Positions 1 to 13,904 of a stretch of DNA of 64,000 bases are shown here, one piece after another. This stretch comes from Neocallimastix lanati (nom. inval.) (lineage: Eukaryota; Neocallimastigomycota; Neocallimastigomycetes; Neocallimastigales; Neocallimastigaceae). The stretch covers positions 525,501 to 589,500 of the forward strand of contig JACVTC010000051.1 in assembly GCA_016946835.1 (NCBI GenBank). The letters run 5' to 3'. The notes under the pieces are model-generated. The model ran no database searches and was not told where the DNA came from. It saw only the letters and a list, made by a program, of their open reading frames with translations. The number at the start of each line of letters is the position of its first letter. The first letter of the stretch is position 1. The position numbers and the translations under genes were made by a program.

Positions 1-841
1 AGAATAAAATGATAATACCATTAATTAATTAAATTATAATCTAAAAAAATATATATATATATAAAATGAACTACAATAGATTAAATATAATTGAAATTGA
101 AATAAAATATTTAGAGAATTTTTATAAATAATATTATTCATTATAATTTTTATTTGACATAAAGTTCGTTTAAATATATATTAAAAATATGATTTAATAA
201 TCTTAAAAATTTATCATTAAAAGAAAAAATAATAGTTTTATAGTATTATTATTATAATACTAATATTCTTTTTATTAATTATTATTATGAATACTATTAT
301 GATGATGATGATTATGATTATGATTATTATTATTATTATGAATATTATTATGATTATGATAATTATTAATAATCATTAATATTATGATTATTTTTATGAT
401 TATTATTAAGATTTAATTATAATTATTATTATCATAATTAACCATATAATAAATATTTTTATTATTAGTAAAGCAATCTCTATATAATTACTATTATTAT
501 TATTATTTTATTTATTTATTTAATACATAATCAAAAATTTATATATATATATATTGTAATAGTGATTAAATAACTATTTATGATGTAACTATTTATATTA
601 ATAGTATCACCGTTAAAAATATCAGAAATGAAACTAAATTAATTTTGAAAAAAATATTTTTGCTTAGTTTAATCTTTATTTTATTTATCCCAATCTTTAA
701 AAAATAAAATAAAAAAAAATTCAATATTCAATATTAATCATTTTTATCAATAATTATTAAAAATATATATTTATATATTATTATAATTAAATTATATTAG
801 AAGACCCATAATATCGATTAAATTATGCATAATTACAAATT

Positions 842-875
<34 letters not shown>

Positions 876-1494
876 ATTATTTACTTAAATTTATTAAATT
901 AATTTAAAAAAAAATAATAAAAATAAAAATAAAAATAAAGGTAAAATAAAATATATTAAAAGATATACAAATAATAAAATCATAAATTATTATTGATTTA
1001 TTAATAATCTTTATATATATAATTTCTATCAATAATAATTTCTATCAATAAAGCATATTATTAATATTATATATTACTTGGTATATATTTGAGTATAAAA
1101 AAAACAATAATAAAAACTAGATAATTAAACCTACATATAACAGTTGACTTCAAAAAAAAAAAAAAGATAAAATTTATATAGGTCTTTCAAATAATATATT
1201 ATATATATATTTATATAAAAATTTTTTTTAAATTATTTTTTATTTCTTTAATTACAAATACTATATACTTAAATTATTAAATGATTGTTTTTACAATTTA
1301 TTTAATAATTAATAGTGTATATATTATATATTTTTATCATTAAAGAATTATTTTATGAAATTGGATAGAAAAATGTATTTTATACATAAATATATTAATT
1401 ATTAAAAAAAAATCTTTGTTAATAATATAATTCTATAAATTTTATTTAACATTCAACACTGACCAATAAATTAAAATTTATAAATTATATATTT

Positions 1495-1534
<40 letters not shown>

Positions 1535-2263
1535 TATATATACTAAAAGTAAAAGATTGAATCCAAAGAAAAGTTATTCTTTAACTACAATATGTACTTT
1601 TGGAAGACATTAAAATACTTTTTTTAAATAGCATTATAATATTAAAAAAACAAAAAAAAAAAACATAAAAAAAATTTTTTTATTGTTATTATTGGTTATA
1701 AATATTTTATTTATTTTATTACATTAACATTGGTTTATAAAATTATAAATATGTAATAAAAAAATAATAGTCAAATTATAAAAAACAATATAAATTATTG
1801 TTATTTATTATTTATTAGTTATTAGTTATTAGTTATTATTTATTATTTATTATTTATTATTGTTATTATTACTATTATTATTCTCTAATTATTGAATTAT
1901 TGAAATAATAATAATCAAAAAAAAAAAAAAAAGGTAAAATAATAGGATTTATAGTTACTATTTGAATTTTATTATTATTTTTTTTTTTTTTTTTTTTTTG
2001 ACAGGAAAGAGAATTGAATTTTATTATATTTGTAAATATTAGGATGTGATAAATATATACATATATATATATATGTTTTTTTTTTTTTTTTTTTTTTAAT
2101 TAAAATTAATAGGTAGTGGTGACTGATACTTCCTTTCGGACATTATTAAGAGAGAATATAATTTTTTTTTTTTTTTTTGCTTAAAAAAAAAAAATTATGA
2201 ATTATTTAAGAATTTCATTTTTCAATACCTCTTTTTTTATTATTTATATTTTATTATATATAT

Positions 2264-2301
<38 letters not shown>

Positions 2302-3002
2302 TATAATTTATAGTATGTATATATTTTATTGATTATATTAGTAATAAATTTAATATTATCTATATTATATGTATATAGATATAAATAGAGTTTAAATATT
2401 GTTTCAATAAATAATAATAAAGAATAATAATAATAATAATACAAGAGAAAAAAAGAAAAGAAAAATTAAAATTAAAATTAAAATTATAAAAGTAATTAGA
2501 TGTTTTATAATATTAATTATAGTTAATAATTAAGTAAAAATAAAAAAAAAATATTTATTAATAAAAAAAAAAAAAATACATTTATTTTTATTTTTTTTTT
2601 TTTTTTTTTTGAGTAAATTACTTAATATCTTTTCTAATAAAATATAGTATAATATATAATATATTTATTATAATAAAAAATAAAAACATATATAAAGATA
2701 AAAAAAAAAAAAAATAAAATAAAATAAATATAATAATAAAAAAAAAAAATAAATAATGGTATAATTTTTAATTAAAAATAAATTAAATATATGTTATATT
2801 TTATATATGAAAAAAAATATAAAAATAATTATTTTTATATGCTTATTTATTTTGAACGATTTTATTAAATAGAGAGAAGAAAGCATTTATCTTTTTTTTT
2901 TTTTTTTTTTTTTTTGTATATTGTATATAAACATTTGTAGGGACGTTAATAAATTGGAATATTTTAATTTATTTGTTTAATTATTGAAAATGTTTTCATG
3001 GA
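1..3002. other. AT-rich intergenic DNA, no gene seen
   Basis: About 3 kb of A/T runs and simple repeats: GAT/ATT triplets near 295-420, A-runs near 842-870 and 1,497-1,530, T-runs near 1,980, 2,590 and 2,890. No open frame with recognisable protein character was found on either strand. A GC-richer patch at about 1,995-2,160 begins after a T-run with a GACAGGAAAGAGAAT-like string. It resembles the 3' tails of LINE-like repeats at 32.2 and 39.5 kb and may be a truncated copy. Confidence 0.6.
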
Positions 3003-3982
3003 TTAAGATGGAGAATGAATATTATCTTTTGTACTTGAACCAGAATTTAAAACTAAAACTGATTGATTATTATTGTCTCTTCTCTTCTTTCGTAAATCAA
3101 AATCAAAACTAGTTTGAGTTAAATTTCTTTTTTTCTTTATATCACTAATATTATTATCATTATTAATTTCTTCATCATTTTTAATAATTCTATTTATATA
3201 TGAATCGTCTTCTTCTTCTTTTTCGTCAATCTTAATATCATTTAATTTATCTTCTTTTGATTTTATTTTTCCATTGGAATGAAATTTATCAGTATATTTA
3301 TTTTCTATTTTTACTTTCTTAGCTGGTATATATTCTTTTTCTGTTTTTAAAATTGATCTTTTAAATGAAGAAATATTAGGTTCAACTTCTTCTTTTATTT
3401 TATTTTTATTGTCTAATTGTGTATATTCTTTTTTAATATAATTTAGAGATGTAGGAGGTCTCATTGTGAATTCATTTTGTTTAGGTGTATCTTCTTCTCT
3501 TTCTTTTTGAATGACTGTACTCCTTAATGGATAATCATATTTATTTTCTTTTGTAATATTTATTTTAGAGGATTTAATTTCTTGTTTTACTAAACTCTTT
3601 AAATTTTCATTAGTATTTTGTATTATATTCCCTTTTTCCTTTTCTTCTTTATATTTAAGATCATTAACTTTACCTTCATCTTTATTATCTTTTTCTCCTT
3701 CTTTTTTTTCTCCTTCTTCTTTTTCCTCTTCTTCTTCCTCTTCTTTAATAATATTAATTTGATATAAATTTGAATCTTCTTTTGAAATAATTTCATGATC
3801 AAGTTCAGTATTAATTTCATCAACATTCATATCATCATAATTCACTTCAAGGTCATGATTAACTTCATTAGAAATACTATTCTCATTAATATCATCAAAA
3901 TCAGTTTCTTCTCCTTCAGATTCCTCTTCACTATAAAATCCATTTCCATTTCCATTTCCATTTCCATTTCCATTTCCATTTC

Positions 3983-4076
<94 letters not shown>

Positions 4077-7000
4077 TTCTTCATATTCTTCTTCTTTTAT
4101 AGTTTCTGGTTCAGTTTGCATTGGTATATCAAAGAATTTAGTTTCTGATTCAGGTGAAGCTTTTATTTGTGGAATTGAAGTTGAAGCCATAGTATTAGTA
4201 TTAGTTGAATCTTCTGGCTCAACAGCCATAGGTTCAGCCACCAGAGATTCAGGTTTCCGATTATGAGATAGTAATAATGAAGGTTTGTTGTTGGATAAAG
4301 TTAATTTTACTGAAGATGTTGGATTTAAAGAAAGTCTAGCGGTAATTGTTCCATTATCTTTATTAAGTTGATCCTTAACCTTAATAGGTGGATGATAAAG
4401 TAAAGAACTGGAACGTTTAATTGGGTGATAAGATATTTTTGGTAATTTGTTAAGATCAAAACTATCAGAATATCTACGATAGGGTTGTTTCTTAATGTAA
4501 TTATAATTATAACCATTATAAAGATTAAAAGATAATTTTCGTGGAGAAGAAAGTCTTCTTCTATGAAGAGATTGTTTTCTTTCCCTTTCTTTTATAGTAA
4601 AACGAGATATAGAATCTTTCTGTTCAAAATCATTATTAGACTTTTGATTCAATGAATTTTGTTCAAAAGATTGTTTTATTCTACAAATTCTAGAATATGT
4701 AGAATTTGAAAAAAGACTTGTGGTATCAATTTCAACATTGGATTGAGAATCAAAATTAATAGCATCAGCATCAGAAAGCGTTTGTCTATTAATTGCTTCT
4801 TTATCTGTTTTATTTAAATGTTTTAATTTTTGATTAATTAAATCTTTACTTATTTTTGGTCTCTCACGAATGGATTCAAGTATTCCTTTAGAATGTGTAG
4901 ATGCAATAATACCGTTATTAGTATTATTCATTGACGGAGAAGGACTTTTCAAATTTTTATTTTTATCTATTATATTTATTTTATTATTATTATCTTCATT
5001 TAGTTTATTTAATTCTTCCTTTCTTAGATGTTGCTGAGAACCTTTATCTTCTATAATAGTCTTATGATTATCATCCTTTTCTGTATTCTTTATATCTGAA
5101 ATTTTATTTTTAGTATAACTATTATTTTTATGTTCTTCGCCTTTAGATAAATGAGAATGTTCAATGTTATCATTAATCTTACTATTATATTTATTTATTA
5201 AATAATGCTTATTTTGATGAATACTGTCCTTTTTATGAATTGAATTTGATTTTTTAACTGATATTGGTATCCTAGTTACATTTGAATTTTGAGGAGTTGC
5301 CGTTCTTGCTGATGATGACGTTATAGATGGAATTCTTTTTGGTAAATATGACATTGTATATCTTCTATTATTAGAGTTAGATCCAATTTCATTTATTAAA
5401 TTTTTTGTAAATTCCGGATCTCTTGATGCCGTTCGTAAATTCTTTCTAAAATCAATTTTTGAAGGTTTATTTTTTTTAATTGAATTTTCATTATCAGGTC
5501 TTCTGACATGTCTTAAAAATGGCTTATAAATGGGTGATTCAACCGATTGAGGCGAAATATGTGAGGTTGAATTCTTTCTTTTAATATTTGTACTATCATA
5601 TAAAATATATTCATATTTGAAATATTACAAAGTTTTATAATGTAATTATGTAATAAAAAAATAATAATAAAGATAAAATTAATCAAAGGAATTATATAAT
5701 AAGATATTATACATATTTCAATATTTTTAATAGTAATAATTTTATTATTATTATTAATATTATTATTATTATTATATATTACATATTATACGTATATTTA
5801 TCTATTTATTTATTTATTATTTTAATTTTTACAAACTTATTTATAGATATAAACAATTTTACTTACTTTATTTTATTAATTCGTTTATTTTTATTTGCCT
5901 TTAATTTAAATTCTTCAACCAATTGATCTATTACATTCGAATTAGGAACTAAATTTTTATTAACTATTTGTTTTTTCTTTGTTTTTAAGGAATTTTTATT
6001 ATATTCAAGAACATCTTGTAATGCTGGAGTATTAATTCTTGCACCCTGAAACATAGGTGGTGGAGGAGGTGGTGGTGGTGGTGGTATAACTGGTTTTATT
6101 AATCGATGTGAAATTAATAAATAATTATCTCTACTACTATTTCTTCTAATTGGTTTTTTTCTTGATGGAGAATCCAACACATTCTCTAACTTTGAAAGTT
6201 CATTATAAAATGCATTAATATCATTAGAAATATCTTCTGAGTTTTGTAACTTTTGGGTACAGTTCTCAAAAATCATTTTCAGTCTTTGAATTTCATTCGA
6301 TCCAGGACTTTTTGATAATTTAGTATTTAATTCTATTTTTCTTGGAGGAGTTATCTGCTCACCCAACTTCTCAGACATTGATGACAATTTAATATTTGAT
6401 GATATAAATGATTTATGATCATTATTATTTACTTTAAGATGATTATCATTCTGATTAGGTACTTGACCTTTGCTATTATCACTAGTGGTATCAATGGTAT
6501 GTGTATTTTTCTCATTTACAATATTTATATAATTTTGTACTTTAGATTTTTCATTAGGATCATTAGAATCTATGGTTATGTTATCATTATTATTTTTAAT
6601 ATTATTTTTTCTATTATTATTTTCATTATTATTATTAATTTCATTATTATTATTAATTTCATTATTATTATTAATTTCATTATTATTATTAATTTCATTA
6701 TTATTATTAATTTCATTATTATTATTAATTTCATTTTTTTCTTCACTTGCTTCTGTCATAAATATTTTAGAATTTATTCTATGTTTGTTTTTATCATTAT
6801 TTGTTTTATAAATTTTGTTTTTAAATTTATCTTCGAATTCAATTGATCCTGAATTCTCTTCATTCATTCCATCATAATTTTTAATATTTTTATCATTTTC
6901 TAACCTAAAGTTTAATTGTGATTTTTTTTGTGAGACACTTGGTTTTATAATATTATTTTTATTAGTATCTACTTTGATATTAATATTTTTATTATTTGAA

Positions 7001-7935
7001 TCATCATCATTATCATTATTATTATTATATTTAATTTTTTCCTCTATTGTATCTAACGATCCTTTTTTACCTTTAATTTTATTCAAACTCTCTTCACTCG
7101 AAGAAAATATAATTTTTGCTGTTGAAAGGCTTTCATTGCTACTATTATTACTATTGCTTGAAGAATTGCTATTAGTTAATGTTTTATTACATGTTTCATT
7201 CGATTTATTATTCTGAAATTCATTCAAAAATGGACGCCTATCAAAAAGCATTGATTTTCTTCTATTAATAAAGTTACTAAATACATTTTTTATTCCAGTA
7301 CGATTTTCATTTTCAAAATGTTTTGAATTTGAAACTGTATAATGACTATTACAAGATTCACTTTTTTCATTTGCTATACTATTTTTTTGAAGTTCATTAT
7401 TACTATTATCTTTTTTTACAGAATTAGATGAATAAATATCTTTATTATATATTTTTGAATTCTTGGTATCATTATTGTCATAGCGATTGTTTTCGTTATT
7501 TCCTTTATTACCGTTATTTTTAAAAGTAGTTGAACTTGAAGATGAATTTTTTCTTTTAATATTTAAATTATGATTTTTCCAGTCATAAGTTTCTATTTTT
7601 ACTTTTTTTGTTTCTAAATTATTATTTTTCTTATTTTTAAAATTATTACCTGATGAATATGATTTTTAAAAACATTTTTTAAATATTATTACATATAAAA
7701 ATGTAAAAATCATAGAATTTTTTTATATTTAATATTTATAATATTATTGTTAAAATTATAAATATAAATATAGTAATACAAAAGTTAATAATTTAAAAAT
7801 CAATATAAAAAAAAATTAATAAATGCATATAATAAAAAAGATATTATAAAAACTAATTTAATTACCTGAACTATTCCCTGAAAAGATGTCCTTTCGTTTA
7901 GTTTCTGAAATAGATTTTCTATCAATTCCATTATC
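3003..7935 (-). CDS. Large low-complexity Asn-rich protein with a proline tract (multi-exon, 5' end unresolved)
   Basis: At least three exons keep one frame: 7,935-7,866, 7,649-5,867 and 5,592-3,003. Junctions are TTCAG/GTAATT to ATCAG, and AAATAAA/GTAAGT to GATAG; an Asn codon spans the last one. The open protein is about 1,480 residues. It is rich in Asn, Lys, Glu and Ser, with six EINNNN repeats (near 6,610-6,735), a run of 10 prolines (near 6,063-6,090), a long poly-Asn tract followed by alternating Gly-Asn (3,940-4,075), and acidic and basic C-terminal blocks. The 10-Pro run could bind profilin or SH3 domains; no folded domain is recognisable. No in-frame ATG lies in the 70-nt exon, so more 5' sequence is needed. 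An ATG at 8,643 followed by 13 codons and a GTAACC donor at 8,604 is in the right phase but speculative. Splicing is inferred. The function is unknown; a cytoskeletal or nuclear scaffold is only a guess. Confidence 0.7.
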
Positions 7936-7949
7936 CTATTATAAAATAT

Positions 7950-8449
7950 ATTTTTTAAATAAATTTTTTATATTAAACATTTAAAAAGATAAAACATCAA
8001 ATTAATAAAATATTTTTGTAAAACAATACATCAATACAAAAATATTTAATATTTTAATATCAAAAAATATAACTTACTTTAAATATATTCCTTTATTTTA
8101 AGAATAGGTTAATACATACAAATTTATTTTATATAATAAATTTTAGACAATGTCAATTTATAAAAATTTCAGCAAATATATTAATATTAAAATAAAAATA
8201 TTATTTAATATACTATACTTTGAAAATAAGGATAAGCGCCTAAACATATTTCAATATTAATCTGTGATTATTAAAAGATATACAAGCTAAAAAAAAAATA
8301 CTGTAACAAAATCTTGAAATTTTTAATTTTATTTAAATATAAATTGAAATTTCCTCCTTTATTATTCTTTATTATGTTTTTTTTTTTTTTTTAGTTAACA
8401 TAAAAATTTTATCTTATTTTTTACGTTTTAATAAATATAAAATATAATT

Positions 8450-8483
<34 letters not shown>

Positions 8484-8645
8484 AAAAAAAAAACTTTAAT
8501 AATAAATTTTATCTTTTATTATTTTATTATTGTTTAATATTTAATGCATTTCATATCTTAATTTAAATATATATCCAGTAAAACTATTTTTTTTATTTGG
8601 TTACTTTTTGATGGGATGAAAATTTCTTTATATATATATTCATAT

Positions 8646-8697
<52 letters not shown>

Positions 8698-9060
8698 TAA
8701 AATTTATAATTATAGTAATTAATAATAATATATAAAATTAATTAACAAAAATATGTACATATAATAAGGAAAAAAAAAAAGTTATTTTAAAATTTCAAAA
8801 AAAGTAAAAAAAAAAAATAAATAAAAAAAAAATATATTATTCATTAGAATTATATATTATAATTTAATACTTTTGGATATTATTTAAATACTAAATACCA
8901 TAAAATAAAAAATTGAATTTTATATTAATTTACTTTTAAATATATTAATAATGTATTTTTAATAATTAAATATAATATATTATAATATATTCATTAATTA
9001 AATATAAAATTTAGAAGTAAAAAAAAAAAAAAAATTTAAAATTACTATTATATAATAAAT
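7950..9060. other. Intergenic A/T homopolymers
   Basis: Mostly A/T runs, including an A-run at about 8,649-8,694 and a T-then-A stretch at 8,448-8,495. A GTAAGT donor-like site (minus) at 8,077-8,072 lies upstream of the Asn-rich gene, but the sequence before it has an in-frame stop and no ATG in the needed phase. The only other candidate for that gene's first exon is at 8,643-8,605. Confidence 0.5.
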
Positions 9061-9300
9061 AGGCCTTTTTAATTAAGTTCCCATCTTAATAGACTGCATC
9101 CTTTAATAATAGAATCTAATCTATAGAATTCCTGTTCATCTTTAACAAATATTCGACTAATAACATCTCTTAATAGATTATGTCCTTCAATAATGAAATA
9201 TATATCATTCTATTCATCTTTAACAAGCATTCGAATCATAATTTGTATTTTGACTCTCCTTAATTGTCCATATTCCATAACGATACTAAATACATAAATG
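9060..9300 (-). pseudogene. Degenerate coding fragment with two copies of a ~30-residue repeat
   Basis: On the minus strand a slightly GC-richer stretch translates, with stops, into two related units. One reads RIFVKDEQEFYRLDS followed by IIKGCSLLRW; the other begins RMLVKDE and continues through IIEGHNLLRDVIS. A stop interrupts one unit and no start or splice context is evident. It looks like a fragment of a protein with short helical repeats, but I do not recognise the family. It sits between two host genes amid A/T runs, so it is probably a decayed gene or a transposon-carried piece. Confidence 0.3.
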
Positions 9301-9714
9301 ATAGAACCTTTTTTTTATAAAGTCACCCATTAAATCATTTAATATAACAAGAATTCTATATTTATATTTTCAAAAATCAAGTTTAATAAAAAAAAAAAAA
9401 TCTCTATAAATAAATTTCCTAGATGAAAGCTTCTATTGAATTTAGCTTCTTGATTGATGATCAAATTTCGGCGTCTGCAGTGAATTATCATATTTTTTTA
9501 TATTCTACATAAATTTATACAAATAGCTCAAATTTTACAATTTTTTTTCTTTGTATATCTCTATTTATTTATTTGTTTGTTTACTTATTTACTTATTTTT
9601 TTATTTATTTATTTTTTATTTATTTATAATAAATATTAACTTTTTACATAATAATTAAATATCAATAAAATTAAATTATTTAAGTTACTTTTTATCAATT
9701 CATTTTCTGCTTTC

Positions 9715-9752
<38 letters not shown>

Positions 9753-9847
9753 TTACTTGTATATTAGTTTATGAATTAACTTTTATAATCATTATCAATT
9801 TCATAATAAAAAATAAAATAAGTTAATTATAAATGTATATTATGATA

Positions 9848-9897
<50 letters not shown>

Positions 9898-10177
9898 TAT
9901 AAAATATTTATATATTTAAGTAAAAAAAAATTTTTTTCTTCAATTTTTATATATTATATAAATGAGATAAATAAAATATATAAATTGTAATATTTATTAT
10001 TGTTATTATAATTATTATTATTATAATTATTATAATGTTATTATTATTTATTATTATTTAATTATTATATATTTATTATTATTTATTTATTATTATTTAT
10101 TAATTGATAATTTATTTTTTTTATCTTTCACTAAATATGTATATATATAAATATATATTTAGAATTAATAATGAAGT
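9301..10177. other. AT-rich intergenic DNA
   Basis: Simple repeats, including long A and T runs (T-run near 9,718-9,747, A-run near 9,850-9,894) and ATT triplets near 9,990-10,100. No gene is seen; it holds the 3' flank of the PRA1-family gene. Confidence 0.5.
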
Positions 10178-11133
10178 TTAAACAGTTTCAGCAAATTCGG
10201 ATTCAATGCTTGGTTCTAAAAGAGAAGCATGAACTAAAATAATGGTTGAACTAACACCAACTATATGATTTATATAATAATTATAATTATTGAAAGTATA
10301 AAACAAAAATTAATATAATAATTGTATTTGAAAGTAAAATAAATAACTAATAATAATATTAAATGATATATAATTTAAATATCACTTACTAATCCAAAAT
10401 AAGGCGCTTCCACCACTAGATAAATATAATAATATAATACTCACTATAATATATTATATAATATAGCAATAAATTAATGTTATTTGAATATATATTTTAC
10501 ATTTGTTTATTAAATATAAATTTTATTATATAACTTACAAATTCCTAAAATTATATATAATTTCTTTTGATCCGCAACAAATTTACCACCAAAGAAAGAA
10601 ACTGGTTCATTTGGTGGAACTTTGCTTACATAATAAAATCCAGCACTATTTATTTAAATAATATATATACATAATTATATAATTATATAAATACTATAAT
10701 ATTTATACATAAATTTAATTTTTAATATAAAAATTAAATTATTTACCCTATAGCAACAACAGAAAAAAGTAATAACAAATTAGTAATCATAATATAAACT
10801 AATAAAATAAGAACAATAATTATATAATTAGCTTGGAAATAAACTAAATTATGACTAATTCTCTTTGTAGCTTCAGATAAATCTTTTGGTTTAGAAATAC
10901 GAGTCTAAAAATCAAAATTTAAAATATAAATTAATAACGATTAAGATTTCGAAATAATAATAAATTAATAAACAATAACAAACAGATATAAAATTTTCTC
11001 GATTAATTTAAATAATAAATAAAAATAAATATGATTTTTCGATATATTTAAATAATTTTATTTTCCTATAATTTCATATTTAGTTATGAGTTAATATATT
11101 AATTATCCATTAGTTTGAAATATATATATATTC

Positions 11134-11192
<59 letters not shown>

Positions 11193-11559
11193 ATCATTTT
11201 TCCACTATAAAATAATTTATTCATTTATTTATATATTTATTTTATTAAATTAATTAATTATTTAATTATTTCTTTTATTTTGAATCAATCAACCCTTATA
11301 TTTATTATTTATATGTTATTTTATTTTACATTAAAATTAAAATAATATTTCTTCACAAAATAATAATCACCCTATCAAAGAAATCTGACCATGGCTTTAA
11401 CATTGAAAATCTTTTTTCTCTGATTTGTCTGAATGTTTCATTAGAAAGTAATGGGACATTAATACCAATAAAACCTCCATTATCATTTTCATTAATATTT
11501 GAACTAGAACTTTGTTGGCTTGTCATATTACCATTTATTGGATTATTAGTATCTGCCAT
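10178..11559 (-). CDS. PRA1/Yip3 family prenylated Rab acceptor protein
   Basis: PRA1-family proteins are small four-helix membrane proteins of the ER, Golgi and endosomes that bind prenylated Rab GTPases. Five exons join in phase: 11,559-11,371, 10,904-10,747, 10,645-10,539, 10,443-10,390 and 10,260-10,178, giving 196 residues. The family signature is visible: an N-terminal Ser/Asn-rich arm, then KPWSDFFDRTRIS across the first junction, then RISHNLVYFQANY leading into a hydrophobic hairpin (IIIVLILLVYIMITNLLLLF). A second hydrophobic pair follows around ILGILSIILLYLSSGG and ALFWIIGVSSTIILVHASL, and the tail is acidic. Start: the first ATG of the open frame at 11,559, after a T-rich (minus-strand A-rich) leader. 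Introns are 53-466 nt with GTGATT, GTAAAT and GTAAGT donors. Length fits the family. Exon borders were set by hand from phase and homology to the family pattern. Confidence 0.87.
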
Positions 11560-13030
11560 TTTTCAAATTTTGTTTTTTTTTTTTCCTTCAAAAAAAATAT
11601 ATTTTTTTAGAATTATTTTTAATTTATATATTATTTGAAAATATATATAAATTTTATGATTCTCTTTAATAAATATGTAAATATATTATTTTTAAATAAA
11701 TAAGAAAAATAATAATAATAAAATATATGTTAATATTATCTATTTAAAATATTAATGAAAATTACTACTAATTTTATTTTTTAAAATATAATAATTAATA
11801 AAAATTAATAATTAATAGATAACATTATTTTTTTCTAAAAAATTTCTATATAATAAATATTCTAATTATTTTAACTATTATATGATTTATAATATAAATT
11901 TATTAATAATTTATTAATTATTAAAATTCAAAACATTTTATTCTTTGTTTAAAAAAAAAAAAAAATATATACAAATAAAAAAACTATAACTTACTTTGTA
12001 AGTAACGATTAGTATTAATATTTTTATTGAAAAAGAATATTTATATTTTTATTTTATATTTATTAATATATTAAAAAAAAAAAAAATTGTATAGTCAATA
12101 TTAAAAATTATTGTTATATGATGAATTAAGATATAAATTTTCATCAAGAAATTGTCTTTAAATGCTTTACATATATCATGAATAGTTAATTAAAAATTAT
12201 TGAAAATAATTAAATAATATAAATTTTATTATTTATAATATTATAAATAATATTATTTATTTTTCATATATAAAATATATGAAAACTAATCTTCAAATGT
12301 GCTGAGGCATATTGTAATAAATAAGCCACAATGTAATAGTATAAAAGTATTTAATTAAGAATAATCAAAATAATCAAAAATTCTTATAACTCTTTTTTCA
12401 TATAAACTATATTAATAAAGTTGACCCAATTATAAACCATAGATATCTGACTCGTCAATTTATTTATATATATTTTTAATAGAAAATTTGATCAATGCTA
12501 ATTAGTAATAAAATATTACATCAAATATCGAATTTATTATTTTAAAAATGAAATAAAATTTTTAATAATATAATTTTAATTTTTTGAATAATTAATAACT
12601 ATATACCAAATTACTTTAAAATTTCAAAAAATATAAATATATAAACTAAATAAATGAATAAAATATATGTAAAAAAACATTATTTATATTAATAAAATAA
12701 ATCTATAAAAATAACATAAATGTATGATCATATTTAAAAATTAAGTATATTACTTTTATCTTCAATTTGATATGAAATATCAATAATTAAATATTTAAAA
12801 TAGGCCTACTATATATCCATATTATCTTTTATATTTATTTATTATATAAATTATTAAAGTGTATTTATGTTTATATTTTATGTTAATTAGTTAATACGTT
12901 AATTTTATGTTGTATAAATTTATGTTAACAATTCTTTTAAATATTATGTGTAACTTATATATATGTAACAAATGTATTCACGCTATATATTATATAAAAT
13001 ATCATAAATGTACTATTCAATTTAGGTTAA
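11560..13030. other. AT-rich intergenic DNA with repeat scraps
   Basis: No gene is visible. A short stretch near 12,408-12,450 (TTAATAAAGTTGACCCAATT, then TATAAACC) recurs near 35,096-35,130 and, inverted, near 56,620-56,670. It is probably a piece of a dispersed repeat. Confidence 0.5.
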
Positions 13031-13034
13031 ATCA

Positions 13035-13197
13035 TAAATATTTATATAAAAATAAACTTAAAATGTAAATTAACATTATTTATGTTAATCCATAATTCTA
13101 TATAAATCACTAGATTTATCATGCGTATGTAAATAACTTCTTTATTCACGTGAATTAATTATATAGTTACATAAAAATTATATTTTATTCTTTAGAC
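13035..13197. repeat. Dispersed repeat, left half (paralogue at 19.43-19.58 kb)
   Basis: This segment and 19,430-19,580 align in direct orientation. Shared landmarks are AATAAACTTAAAA, TTATGTTAATCCATAATTC, AATCATTAGATTAATCATGC and TTCACGTGAA, ending in ATTTATTCTTTAGA. The right half of the same repeat resumes at 13,905. The two halves are separated by the MITE at 13,198-13,904. Confidence 0.65.
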
Positions 13198-13904
13198 AAT
13201 TGTGAGGCATTTCGCAAATTTTTTTTAAAAAGTTAATAAATAAATGAATTACTAATAAAGCAAATAAATAGTATATATAATTTAAATAAATAACTAAATA
13301 AATAAAAATAAATAAATGAAACTATAATAAATAAATAAGTTTAAAATTAAATTTTTTTTAAAAAAAATATATAATAATAAATTATATAAAAATATAATTT
13401 TTCAAAATATATATATTTAAATAATAATTATATATATCAACTATTCAATATTATTAAATGTATTAAATTATATAAATTTTAAATATAATTTAGCTTATTT
13501 TTTATTTTATATATTTAGTATATGAAAATTGTTTTTAAAATTATTTCATTCTTTAATATTTAATATTTAAATATTTAAAAGTTTTATTTCTCAAATAATA
13601 AATAATTAATGCTTATTATTATTATTAAATATTATTATTATAATTATTATTTTTATTTATTGATTCAATAATCTATGAAAAGAAAAAATATTCTAAAAGT
13701 ATTAGTTAAATAGATATTTTTTATTTTTTTATTTTATTGGATAAAAAAAATTTAATTAATATTAATATTTTTTTTATTTATTAATATTAATATATTATAA
13801 TAAATTTTTATTTATTTATTTATTTTATTATTTATTTATCTATTTATTAAAATTTTGCGAAATGCAACTTTTCGAAATGAAATTTTTCGAAATGTGCTTC
13901 CCAC
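13198..13904. mobile_element. MULE-type non-autonomous element with 10-bp target-site duplication
   Basis: A 707-bp insertion is flanked by identical TTCTTTAGAC at 13,188-13,197 and 13,905-13,914. Its left end carries GAGGCATTTCGCAAATTTTT. Its right end holds three inverted CGAAATG-type motifs (13,858-13,904). The interior is AT-rich and has no coding frame. Target-site duplications of 9-10 bp are typical of Mutator-like elements. The related repeat at 19.56 kb lacks the insertion and so acts as an empty site. Confidence 0.75.

Noticed and set aside
2095-2180. Small Pol III RNA gene ending in a T-run
   Set aside because: The GC-richer patch before the T-run has no recognisable A/B boxes or snRNA motif and resembles LINE tail debris.
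3795-4148. Open frames of Ile or Ser-Ile repeats opposite the Asn-rich gene
   Set aside because: Antisense or shifted readings of the poly-Asn and Gly-Asn tracts of the real minus-strand gene.
6415-7216. Plus-strand open frames opposite the EINNNN repeats
   Set aside because: Antisense of a spliced minus-strand coding exon; composition follows the repeat.
8072-8120. First exon of the Asn-rich gene ending at a GTAAGT donor (8,077-8,072)
   Set aside because: The phase needed by the next exon places a stop five codons before the donor and there is no ATG.
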